Positions 36,122 to 49,728 of a stretch of DNA of 64,000 nucleotides are shown in pieces (the first letter of the stretch is position 1; each line of letters begins with the position of its first letter). The notes below the pieces were generated by a model. The model worked only from the letters and a program-made list of their open reading frames with translations. It was not told the origin of the DNA and searched no databases. The position numbers and the translations under genes are program-made. This DNA comes from Imbricaverruca yamaguchii (lineage: Eukaryota; Arthropoda; Thecostraca; Neoverrucidae), in contig JAOTOL010001662.1 of NCBI GenBank assembly GCA_034440575.1, positions 3,817,501 to 3,881,500 on the forward strand, read 5' to 3'.

Positions 36122-36880
36122 ATCAAACAATAAACAAAATATGCGACAGGCCGATAAAGAAACAAATTCGCCGGGCGCCCGGCGTTGAAGTCTCCAGTGA
36201 TGGCGCTCCGTTGCAATTGGCATCTAACACCACGCGTCCAGCCACCGTCGGAGCGCCGCCGCGGCGCTGTGACGAAAAAGGCGGCAGTCGGTGCTGTGGA
36301 TGACTTATGAATGGATTCTGGTAATTCAAAAACAGATCAGGGGAGCCGGGATATATCTGATTGTAAAGATTAAACTTCACTGAAGGACTGATCGCTCCAC
36401 TTTCCTTTGTCTGTGCTCCACCTTTCACAGTGCTATGAATCATCATTCGAATAAATTGCGTACGCACTAACGACACAAAATAGTTTCGCATGCCATACAT
36501 CCCTGTTTTATTAGTGAATCCAAGTCTCCTGTTCCTTTTCGTTACTCAAGTTTCAAGGGAAACTGGGATTATCAGCAGTAGGGACAACCTATTAACGAGG
36601 GCGACACGAGCCGGCGGCGATCGTTGCATGGCGCGGGGGAGGGGCTGGGATGGGGCGGGAGACGGCCGGCGCACGGTGAGGGTAGAGAACACAAAGAGCG
36701 AGACAGGGCAGGGGAGGGGAGGGGAGACAGGGCAGGGGAGGGCCGCCGAGACAAGGCAGTCGGCGGCGGAGACCCGGCGGGAAGGCCCGAAAAAGAGTGC
36801 TTTGGTGTCTGCAAGTTGTGCCCACTGCCTGTGAAGTGTGATATTACCTGCGTCGGTGTGATCGGGGTAAGAGTTCGAAC

Positions 36881-39057
36881 ATGAAGACCCGCGCTTCCAC
36901 CAAAGGGCTTTTGGTTCCTTCTCAACCAAAAACAAACCAACTGCCGACGAGAATTGACGTTCTGAATTACTTGAGTAAAGTGAATAGAGACTCATGCGTT
37001 GCGAACAAAAGGTTGAAAGAGAGGCTAGCACCCCATATAAAGTTTGTCGCGGAAAGTGTGATGAAAATGTGGTGCTGCGAAGGAATACCAATTGTTGGGA
37101 GGACCCGAGTCGAACATATGGTTCGAGAATGCCTCGATCGCTACTTGCGATACATGAAAATTGCTAGAAAGAAGTCGGCATCACCAGGTGTACGTCCGTC
37201 CGGTGATGAGTGGTTTGGAAAATTGTTTGATATAGCCCGCTGCAAATGTGCTGATATCGATAGCTGCAAATGTGCGATGGCCGACAAAGTGCCACGAATG
37301 GAGTTTCCCTTTGTCCAAGACCAGAGAGGACCTCGCCAAATGCAAATCGGCACCGCAGATATCCGTGAAACCACTCGTCGACGCGCCATGGACGAAAGGA
37401 GGCGTCTGACCGCCGAGAGAGTCACATCACCACAACCGGGACCTTCTGGAATGGCCCAGCTAGATTCTAATTCAGACCAAGATTACGCCACAGATTCATC
37501 ATCGCCCACATCTGTAGTCAATGAGTCAGATTATATGGTGATCAGTAACACAGACGAACTGCTAAATACGGCTCTAGCAGCAGATCGGTACGGAATGTCT
37601 AATCGTGCGTGTGCTGCGATCATAAACGGTTTCCAAGTGGACATTGGTCGGATCACTTCTGACGATATGGACTGCATAGTGGATAGCAAAAAAGTATGGC
37701 GAGCAAGGGAATCGATATAGAAGAGAGGTAGTAGCCCAGAGCCATGAGGATCATGCAGGTCGTGTATCTGGTCTCTACTTCGACGGTAGAAAAGAAGACA
37801 CGCTTATGACAGCCAGTTCAAAGAAGACGGAAGAGCACATTGTGGTTGTATCCGAGCCAGACAGTGCATATTTAGGACATTTTACCCCACAGACTGGGAA
37901 AGCGGAGGATATTTTTCAGGATCTGAAAGCCGTGGCATATGAGTTTGGTGCGGATGTTTCTGTGCTTGGCTGTGACGGCACGAGAGTTAATACTGGCCAA
38001 AAAGGTGGTGTTATCCGTTTGTTTGAGCTCGGACAAAAACGCCCCGTCCACTGGCTTGTGTGCCAACTTCATGCAAATGAACTTAATCTTCGTGCAGTAT
38101 TTAGCCAGTAAGATGGAGTCACAACAGGACCTAAGTCGTTTAGTGGGGTGATTGGCCGGGCTGCTGCAGGCGCAGTAGAAACCTTGCCAGTGGTCGATTT
38201 TGGGCAAATCGATGGCGGAAATGTTTCAGAAATGACGCAGGAGATTCTCAGTGACCTAAGTTCAGATCAGGCTATTCTGTACAGTCTGGCGCGTAGTGTC
38301 CAGTATCTCAGATAGAACTGCGAAAATGAAGATCGGTCCACTAAACTACTCCAGGTAGCTGACTCTGGCGGCGCGAATTCTCCGGCTCTACATATCAACC
38401 GAACAGCCATCAGACAGTCTGAGAATGCTAGCGGAGTTCATCGTGTGCCACTATACTCCCATGTGGTTCTGCATCAAGAAGAACTGGAAATGTTCTGACG
38501 GTCCTGGCAATGCGCTGCACAGCGTGCAACTTCTCAAAAGTTTGCGACCTGAGATAGCGGCCATGGTGCAGCCGGTAATACAGCGCAACAGCTACTGGTG
38601 TCACCCTGAGGCAGTACTGCTAGCAATGGCAGCGGGCCAAGATCAAGCCACACGGGAAAGGGCGGTCACTCAAATCCAGCAGTGTCGCAGAACTCAAGTC
38701 GATAGTGATACTGACGAAGTGCGGAAGTTCAAGCTTCCAAAAGTGAATATGGGGGCAAACAGCATCACGGAGCTGATTGATTGGTGTAATGAGGCGATAA
38801 CCGAGCCGCCCTTGACGCAACAACTGTCCGATGATGACTTACTAGACATCATCGCGAGTCCTCTCGAAGTACCGCCATACCCCGTGCACAGTCAGACGGT
38901 GGAACGGATGGTGAAAGTGGTGACCGAGGCGTCTTTGAAGGTAATTGGTGAAGAGGCCCGGCACGGTTACATTGTGGCGAAGTTGAAACACAGGTCAGCA
39001 ATGCCAGTGCTCAGCAGCAAAAAGGATTTCATGTCGGGTTTTCTGTCGAGCATGTAG
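36881..39057 (+). pseudogene. Transposase-like protein, RNase H-type core, multiply broken
   Basis: Part 1 (36881-37720, 279 aa) is an N-terminal region with a cysteine cluster DIARCKCADIDSCKC near residue 118. Part 2 is a second frame from about 37720 with GLYFDGRK, LGHFTPQTG, SVLGCDGTRVNTGQKGGVIR and HWLVCQLHANELNL. It has an in-frame stop at 38109-38111, then DGVTTGPKSFSGVIG. Part 3 (about 38390-39057) has IVCHYTPMWFCIKKNW, PVIQRNSYWCHPEAVLL and a final HSQTVERMVKVVTEAS. DGTxxNTGxxGG followed by a C-x-x-H region is reminiscent of hAT-like RNase H cores. At least two frameshifts and one stop make it inactive. From memory, the layout resembles uncharacterised proteins found across arthropods and cnidarians. 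Confidence 0.82.
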
Positions 39058-39455
39058 ACAAGTAGTACAGTTATAAAATGATAGTTCGTACAAAAAATGT
39101 GGCCACTCGTACAAAAGGTGACGTCGTTGTATGCCCGTCTCCTTCGGTTGTAGTGGAACGGAGCATGATGCCGATTTCGCCCGGTCTATTTGTCATAACA
39201 ATAAGATATAAAGTGTCTCAGAATGATTTAATTGGTCTTCGATGTAAACAGACGAGGAATTTTCAAGATTTTCAAGCTTTCAAAAGTGAAAATATTAGCA
39301 TTTTACGCCGATAGATCTACTGATTGAAAATGCAACGAACAAGCGACGTAAAGTGAACCTTTCTTTCATGCGTCAGATATCCAGGCAACTTATTAAGCGA
39401 CTGGTGCTTATCAAAAGCCTTTTACCCCACTAAACACTTTCATTGAGTTTTGGAG

Positions 39456-39543
39456 TTCGATTTGGTTTCGACCACAGGGTTTTTTATGTGATCTGCACGA
39501 TAATTTCACTATGCATAAGAAAAACCGTTGAAGCGATACACCC
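39456..39543 (-). repeat. Terminal inverted repeat, right
   Basis: Inverted copy of 36031-36121. Three substitutions occur in the outer 15 bp and a short indel in the A-rich stretch. Confidence 0.95.
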
Positions 39544-39712
39544 TAATATGCATGCTATGTAGCTTTTAGAAGTAAGATTTGCAATTGCATTAAAGTAAAT
39601 AGTACCAGTTGGTTTCACCAGCTATTGTATAAAGTGGCAGAAATCAAATGAAAATGGCAATACAATATACATGGCATCAGACTATAATTGCATCACATTG
39701 TATTAACATGCG

Positions 39713-40438
39713 CCCTGGGGGGGGGGAGGGGCGAAATACGCCCACCCTTCCAGCTTTTCGTAGATAACTCCAAATTTTTACAGGTCGACATACGGTATTG
39801 TTTGAGAACCTGCTTATAAATGACCGTCGCGTTGCATAAAGTCAGAAAAAACGAAAATCGACCGAAAATATTTCGAGTTAGGGGTCGTGAAAGTCAAGAA
39901 CATTTCTCAGCGCCATACCACAAATATCAGCGCTGATGCGCTTCCCGTATATTGGCAAAAAGGAAGTGTTCTTGGCAACACTAGCGACTTGTTTGATGGA
40001 TATTGTAATGCTATATTGTTTCAAAGTTATGTCAGGTCACCGAGGTCAAGTCAGGTCAAGTTCATGACAGGTTAGCACACGTCCTGCAGGGGGAGGGCGA
40101 AAGCCGCCCACCCCTCCAACTTTTTTTTGTACATAACTTCATGTTGTACCGGGCGATATACGCCATTTTTGGCGTACCTGGTTAGATATGACCGGCGCAT
40201 TGCTTAAAGCAAGACAAATGAAAATCGGCCGACAAGTTTTCAAGTTAGGGGCCTTTAAAGTAAAACAAAATTCGCATCGCCAGACCACAGAAATCAGCGC
40301 TGATGCTCTTCCCGTATCCGCAAAAGGGAAGTGTTTTTGATAACACTAGCGACTTGTTTGATGCATATTGTTATGCTATATAACTAAAAAGTCATGTTAG
40401 GTCGCCGAGGTGAAGTCAGGTCAAGTTCATGACAGGCC
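39713..40438. repeat. Diverged ~360-bp tandem duplication
   Basis: Copies at about 39713-40074 and 40078-40438 align end to end: G-rich start and CGCCCACCC-like block, then GCGTTGCATAAAG or GCATTGCTTAAAG, CAGCGCTGATGC, and a shared end CAAGTTCATGACAGG. A third partial relative of the G-rich start is at about 40990-41030. Confidence 0.9.
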
Positions 40439-42760
<2,322 letters not shown>

Positions 42761-42924
42761 ATTTATTATGTGTGTAATTTCGCCTCACATAACCTTCATA
42801 GGACTTTTGACTAGTGCAGGATAATACCATGTAGCCTGATTTTAGCTTCCTTTGTGAACTTAGTTTCAGTTTAATATGTCAGGTGCAGTGTAGCACTGAC
42901 ACGTACAATCGTACTCAGCTTGAA

Positions 42925-43078
42925 CAGTGACAGTGATGTGGTCTGAAGTGCCTTTGTATCTCAGTTTCAGTGATGTGGTTTAAAGTGTGTTGATTTTTTA
43001 GTGACGGTGATGTGGTTTGCATTGTGTTGGTATCTCAGTGGTGGTGATGTGGTTTGAAGTGCGTTAGTGTGTCAAGGT
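42925..43078. repeat. Degenerate ~45-bp repeat (GTGATGTGGTTTGAAGTG)
   Basis: Four diverged copies of a unit containing GTGATGTGGTYTRAAGTG and GTATCTCAGT. Confidence 0.8.
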
Positions 43079-43567
43079 CATGACGCCTGACTAGAAATAT
43101 TCCTATCGAGATGTCGACACCCCGGCGATGTGCGGAACATTAGACACAAATAATATGAAGTGCTCACACCTCCCTTCCTCGATCTCCCCCAAATCCCAGC
43201 ACCCATACCCCCATCCCAACCCGCCCCCAAAAGCCACAGTAATGCACAACTACAAATGCGACAACAGTGAAAGACAAGAGGTGGAGCTACAGTTACTGTT
43301 GGTGGCTCGGTGTTGCGCTGCGACGCTGCCGCGTCTACCCGAAAAGGTTGCTCACAAGGTCACCAGGATTCCATCTGGGCTCGGTCAACGCCACAACCAC
43401 GCGGAGCTCGTCTCCACTTGGACGGGAAACTTCCCATAGTGGCATTGTGCCACAGTAACAGGCCTTGACATCACCATTTGTGGAACGATTTGCATCCGTC
43501 ACCAGTCCGCTGAACTCGGATTCTTCGAGATGACTTCACTCTCCGTAGATCTGGAGCCAAGATACAG
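43079..43567. other. No feature recognised
   Basis: Unique sequence between two tandem arrays, no gene seen. Confidence 0.5.
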
Positions 43568-44555
43568 CGGTGTGTCGTGTCGTGGCCGGGCTACTGTCTG
43601 GTGTGTCGTGTCGTGGCCGGTTTACTGTCTGGTGTGTCGTGCGTGGCCGGGTTACTGTCTGGTGTGTCGTGTCGTGGTCGGGCTACTGTCTGGTGTGTCG
43701 TGTCGTGGCCGGGCTACTGTCTGGTGTGTCGTGTCGTGGTCGGGCTACTGTCTGGTGTGTCGTGTCGTGGCCGGGCTACTGTCTGGTGTGTCGTGTCGTG
43801 GTCGGGCTACTGTCTGGTGTGTCGTGTCGTGGCCGGGCTACTGTCTGGTGTGTCGTGTCGTGGTCGGGCTACTGTCTGGTGTGTCGTGTCGTGGTCGGGC
43901 TACTGTCTGGTGTGTCGTGTCGTGGTTGGGCTACTGTCTGGTGTGTCGTGTCGTGGTTGGGCTACTGTCTGGTGTGTCGTGTCGTGGTCGGGCTACTGTC
44001 TGGTGTGTCGTGTCGTGGTCGGGCTACTGTCTGGTGTGTCGTGTCGTGGTCGGGCTACTGTCTGGTGTGTCGTGTCGTGGCCGGGCTACTGTCTGGTGTG
44101 TCGTGTCGTGGCCGGGCTACTGTCTGGTGTGTCGTGTCGTGGTCGGGCTACTGTCTGGTGTGTCATGTCGTGGTCGGGCTACTGTCTGGTGTGTCGTGTC
44201 GTGGCCGGGCTACTGTCTGGTGTGTCGTGTCGTGGCCGGGCTACTGTCTGGTGTGTCGTGTCGTGGTCGGGCTACTGTCTGGTGTGTCGTGTCGTGGTCG
44301 GGCTACTGTCTGGTGTGTCGTGTCGTGGCCGGGCTACTGTCTGGTGTGTCGTGTCGTGCCCGGGCTACTGTCTGGTGTGTCGTGTCGTGGTCGGGCTACT
44401 GTCTGGTGTGTCGTGTCGTGGCCGGGATACTGTCTGGTGTGTCGTGTCGTGGTTGGGCTACTGTCTGGTGTGTCGTGTCGTGGCCGGGCTACTGTCTGGT
44501 GTGTCGTGTCGTGGCCGGGCTACTGTCTGGTGTGTCGTGTCGTGATCCGAGCTAG
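43568..44555. repeat. 31-bp minisatellite, about 32 copies
   Basis: Very uniform unit GGTGTGTCGTGTCGTGG followed by YCGGGCTACTGTCT, with mostly a single C/T difference between copies. All three plus frames stay open for more than 300 codons because the stop-free unit cycles through frames. Confidence 0.98.
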
Positions 44556-46514
44556 AGTCAGACGTGTCGCGTCATGACTTGGGCTACATCCCGGTATGTG
44601 ACTTCGATCAGCTGCGCTTTGTGCGATGCTTCCTTTAAATGTTGGCAATTTTGGGAGTGTTGTAGATGACGAATGTAGGGGATAATGTGAGTGTGAATGA
44701 CATCGTGAGTGTGAATGTATGGTGAGCATCAGTGACACTGCTAATGCCGGTTTATTGGAAGTGTAGACATCAGGAGTGCCTATGGTGGATGACATCATGG
44801 GTGCCGTGTAGACGAAGCTGTGATTACAGGCATTTAGGATGCGGCGGTTTTCACCAATTAGTACCGTTCGCTGAATAAAAGTCACCGCTACACCCAGATC
44901 ACACTCCGGTGGATCAATCTGAAGACCCCGTAATCCACGCTAAATCAATTATCATCCAGTCTGTTGAACCTAGCGGCTCACCCAAATAGAGGAAGTACGG
45001 ACTGTGCGTCATGTAACTGTGGTACAACGATGAATAGCCGTAGTTTCTTCATCACACACCACCACGAATCCTGAAATAGCGTTATGTTTTTGACTATTTG
45101 CACAAGTTCCACCGAACAGCATGATTGTTGGTGGTCCATGGTCCATAATCCATATGTGTATTAATTTCATCAAGCCAAGAGACATCTGAACACAAGCAAC
45201 ATTAGAAATGCGCTGATGAATGGTTCGCCGCTTACGCTTGTCTGCATGGGAGCCTCGCCATGATCGTATCGCATAGGCGGTGGTTTCGATCGCGTGCTTA
45301 TTCAGTACTAGACTATTGATAATGACAGCAATGTTGGTACACACACCGGCTGCTCCTGTTAGCCCAAGTTCGCAGACTCAGCTCACACGCTCACTGAGAA
45401 GGCACCGAAGTCGAATTACTGCGTGGGACGTCCAATTTCCAAGTTAATAGGGTCAGGTGGATCTGGAATGAAGGTATGGACCTTATGGCCCACTCAAAGG
45501 AAGAGTGCAAAGGTGAAATGAATACATGTAGCCTACACGAACATCTATGAGTGTAGGCTACATATGGGTGCTGTGGAACATGTTGTAGTGCACCTAACAC
45601 AGTATGACCGATTGCGGTTGCATCTATTGCGAAGAATGATGTATGTGACTATTCCACTACTACTTAGAATTCTGTGTGTTGAGACCTAGCTTTGAATTCT
45701 GATCAGTTGCTGCCTTTTCCCCATTTCCTACACGAATTCTGCTGGTAGCCCCATGCATCTCTCTGACTGTCTCCAATAGCACCTCGGATCGCTTCAAGAA
45801 GAAACTTGAGAGCTACAGGAGGATATCGAGCCTCTCATACTTGCAGTTTCATTCCGAGCTTCTTTCAAGCTCAAAGAGGCTTCATATGTATCATTTGTTA
45901 ACTCCCACTCTCTCTCTCTCCCTCTCTTTGAGACAATTTAATAAAACTACAATTCAATAATAGGAATGAATGCGTTTTGCTTTCTAATCTGGTTCGGAAA
46001 GTTATCTTTAGAAGCATCGGGACAAAACAAAACGTGGCCCGACGCGAAAGTGGAGTGAAGGTTCCTGCAATTGTCTTACCTCGCGCCACGGAAGCTGTCT
46101 TGATACCCATGAATAGCGCAAGTGCAATAGCAACGTACAGTCACCTGCTGAATGATACGGACGAAGCCAACACACGTACGAGAGTACAACGATAAAATAG
46201 ATTAGCGTGCGATGAAGTTATAAGGGCGCCGCTATCTGGCGGACGACTGTATCGGGGAGCACAAAGCCCAGACCTACTCGGTAGGTGAAGTTCAAAGAAA
46301 TTATATTCATGGAGTGATTCCCCAGGTGTTGTGAAGACCGTACTGTACGTCTTGAATATAACTTTTCGCAAAGTTCTTTCTCTGCACGCGGAAAGCATGG
46401 AATATCCAGTGGACAAGTCCTCCATCCGAACGCCCCAGAGCAAGATGGAAGCGCAGGGCTGGATAGTGGACAGCGATAAGCTGGGATACCACTGACAATG
46501 GCTATTTCAATATC
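44556..46514. other. No gene recognised
   Basis: Mixed composition, no gene. A short GAGTGTGAATG duplication lies near 44690-44720 and a (CT)n stretch near 45908-45928. Confidence 0.5.
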
Positions 46515-46975
46515 GCTTAAAAACTGACCGGCCGGAAGTAAAAACCGACGGGCTGATGATAAAAAGCCTGAGAGTCTGAAAAAGTCTGAGACAGAAGCTG
46601 ACCGGTCGGAGACAAAAGCCGGCCAGTCGGAGACAGAAACCGGTCGGCCCAAGGCCGAAGCCGGCAGGTCGGAAACAAGCCGGCCGGTCGAAGACAACCC
46701 GGCCTGTCGAAGACAAGCCCGCCTGTCGGAAACAAGCTGGCTGGTCGGAGACAAAAGCCGCCCGGTCTGAGACAGAAGCCAGCCTGCCAAAGCCGAAGCC
46801 TGCCGGTCGGAGACAGAAGCGGGCCTGTCGGGAAAAAGCCGGCCGGTCGAAAACAATCCGGCTGGTCGGAAACAAGCCGGCCGGTCGGAGACAAAAGCCG
46901 GTCAGTCGGAGGGAAAGCCGGATGGTTGGAGGCAAAGCCGGATGGTGGGAGACAAAAGCCGGCCGGCCAAAAATA
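46515..46975. repeat. Degenerate ~20-bp minisatellite
   Basis: About 22 diverged copies of GCCGGCCGGTCGGAGACAAA. The Arg/Ser/Phe-rich minus-strand frames (up to 212 aa) are repeat translations. Confidence 0.9.
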
Positions 46976-48599
46976 GCTAACGATGGAAGACCTCGCTCCA
47001 GGCAGAAAAACGCGAACGTCTGAGCAGCTCCAGTTGCAAATTGGAATAGCGCAAGTTCTATGAACGCTCTACGTTTGCTAAATTGGTTCGTGTGCATCGC
47101 AGCGAACAGCGTGTTCCGCGTATGCTACCTCCAGGTAGGCAGTAATTATAAACTTACGGTACGGAGTCCACGCGTACTCCAAAACTGCAGAATCACTCTC
47201 CTCCCTGGCGACTGGAATATAGCGGAACATATCTTAGGATAACGAGGTTTATGTCAGGACGACATCAGTTGTGACCATATCAGGTGAGGCACGTCAGGTG
47301 CCAACTGGGAACCACACAGCCATTGTTGTATCCTGAGTACTACGCAAGTTGTCCACACCAGCCAACTACGACGGCCAATCTCGTCAGCGCCACGTAACCG
47401 AATATAGCTACTGGATCCACTGTCATGCATTACTGCTACTAGCATAATGTCCCACTGATAGGGGTGACGCATGACGTCTACGAACATCAATCCAATTCCA
47501 CCCACCATAATTACCATCCATTCTACTGCAAAACGTATAAATGAAACTATTTTTATTCGACCTGAATCATTCATCCACTCTACTTTTAGATACCTTCAAT
47601 CCACTACAAGAACAGCAAGACAATTTCATTGCGTACCAACCCTTTGACTGAAAACCTGTTCGTATTTGGCTGTCCTATAACTTGGCTTGTCTAACCTAAA
47701 TTGGTAACCACCATGTAATTCCCTTGGGCTTTAAAAAAGTAAAAGAGCGTCATTCAGATTGAACTTATCTAGCCCACTTACCATTCAAATATCTCGATGA
47801 TATGACCTCATAATCTCCTGCACTTGAGTGATTCCAAATTTAATAAACCAAGTCTCCCCCATATTTAAAGTTGCCTAATCCACTGATCAGCCTAGTAGCT
47901 TTATATCTAGCGCCATGCATTGTCCGTACATACCTTTCTAACGAAGGGCCTCATGCCTGTGTACAATACTACAAGCGGGGCAGGGCATGGGCAGAGCACA
48001 TTTGTTAATTACATTACTTGCCTGTATGTTGAACACGTTGAATATTATTTCATGTTGAACACGTTGAATATTATTTCATGTTGAACATTATGTTTAAATA
48101 TTATGTTGAACACGTTTTAATTATTTAGAACATTCCAACTGCCCTGGTTGAAGCTGAGCCTACATTGCTTTTCTACTTTAACGTCCTTTGAAACTATTAC
48201 GCTTACATCTATATCCTAAACTGTTACGTTTAGGTCAACTAGTTAGATTTAAGGCCAGATATTGAAAATTATAGATTCTGTAATTTTCCACAAAGTGCCC
48301 ATTATCCTTCTTCAACATCTGCTTCACGCCAACCTTCAAGACGACTTGAAGACCGCCTTAGACTTAAAGAGACTTAGAGCTTTGGAAGACTTAAGGACTG
48401 CCTGAAAGTGATACATAAAAAAGCTGCTTAAGCTTGAGCGCACTGCACTAAAATCCTCGATGCATGTTAGCAAGTTCTGTGGCTTCATTTGGTTATATTT
48501 TCAGGTCTTGATTTTGCACAGCTTCTGTAGTTATTGCAAATATTCTGTACATTCTTAATCATCCCTTGTCGTAGCATAACCATCAGTATTTTCACATGT
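46976..48599. other. No gene recognised; 30-bp repeats at 48025-48115
   Basis: AT-rich. A unit near CATGTTGAACACGTTGAATATTATT is repeated about three times at 48025-48115. Confidence 0.5.
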
Positions 48600-48607
48600 G
48601 TTTGAGG
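48600..48607. other. Target-site duplication, left (GTTTGAGG)
   Basis: Identical to the 8 bp following the right terminus at 52242-52249. Confidence 0.93.
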
Positions 48608-48622
48608 CAGGACCTCGTCTAA
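48608..48622 (+). repeat. hAT terminal inverted repeat, left
   Basis: CAGGACCTCGTCTAA, one mismatch to the other terminus. Confidence 0.93.
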
Positions 48623-49728
48623 GGAAGTTTGACTGGTGGAGCACTTTGGCCAAGGGCCCTCCATGTTTTAGGGGCCTCCATTCCTACCTATGGGCCTCCT
48701 ACAACCAAGACGAGCATCCTGTATCCATGCGAGACCTTCTGCCGGTGCGTTGGGTACAAGTGTGCAGCGCGTCCCAATATCCAAGGCCTCTCATAATCAT
48801 GCCGCATCAGCGCTATTTATGGGTATGTTGTGTTAAGGCTGAATGATAATCCTGTGCTCCTAATCCGGTCAGGATTACTTTTTACGGATGTCACGGCACC
48901 CTTGGTGAAGACGCCACTGGCTCTGACAGGACATGTATTGAAGAAGTCACTGCCAACTATATATTGCAGGCTAAACAGGAAATGAAAAGGCCAAATTTCG
49001 CATGTTTGCCTGGGAGTACTAATTATTATTTTCAAGGCAAACATGCACTGAACGATATCAAAGCAGCACGTAGCTGTCTCGCAGAACCCAATGGCTTGCC
49101 TACATTTTAACTTTCATCAAACATTACTGTCAAACTTCAGCTTGTTTCATTTTGGCAAAAAACGAGGCACAATAAGTGTACTCGGCACTATTCACGGCAC
49201 GATACAGTACAGCACGGTAATGGTGCTCACTGAGCGCCGACCGCCGCTTTACGACTGAGTACAAGGAACAAACTGACCGAAAAGGACATCGTCCTTACTG
49301 CCTCCGGGTTAACAATGTGAGATCAGCAGGGTACACAGGAGATGTCACGCATACATGGGTACAATACCCAGCCATCAGCTTCTAAACAAAGCGTTCTCTC
49401 CGAGTTCGAGCATCCTCTGGGTTACTATCACAAAATCCCCGCCGTCAACGACTAGGAGGGGCGCGGACCACCGCTCGTGGCTCGCCGCGTCTAAGCGTAA
49501 AGCTACTATCACAAGGCACACAAGGCTGAGTATGCCGCTGCGACGGGTTCAACGGGTGCAAATACGCGACTTGTCGCATTGTCTGGTTGGGTTCTGAACT
49601 CGCACAGTGCCAACTAGCAAACGCACGCGATAACTTTGGTCAAACATCACAGTAACGATTCTGTATTTACAACCATCAGAATCACATCACGATCTTTGTA
49701 CCATCTGGATTATCTCATGACCGATTAC
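48623..49728. other. hAT element 3' non-coding region
   Basis: About 1.1 kb between the transposase stop and the left terminus. No additional gene is recognised. Confidence 0.6.

Larger units (their letters stand above)
36031..39543 (+). mobile_element. DNA transposon with ~90-bp terminal inverted repeats
   Basis: A 3.5-kb element. Its termini (36031-36121 and 39456-39543) are inverted copies of about 90 bp with only a handful of differences. Outermost is GGGTGTGTCGC on the left and GGGTGTATCGC on the right. Both ends abut TA (36029-36030, 39544-39545), the only duplication I can propose. It contains a broken transposase on the plus strand, preceded by a GC-rich leader (36600-36880). Long inverted termini plus an RNase H-like transposase define a cut-and-paste element. 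I cannot place the superfamily. Confidence 0.9.

Noticed and set aside
36031..39543. Calling the 36-39 kb element hAT
   Set aside because: No 8-bp duplication at its ends and long ~90-bp termini; the resemblance is limited to the DGTxxNTG core.
43530..44577. 341-, 335- and 322-aa Cys-rich plus-strand frames
   Set aside because: They are the three phases of a 31-bp array; no signal peptide or unique flank that would make a real protein.
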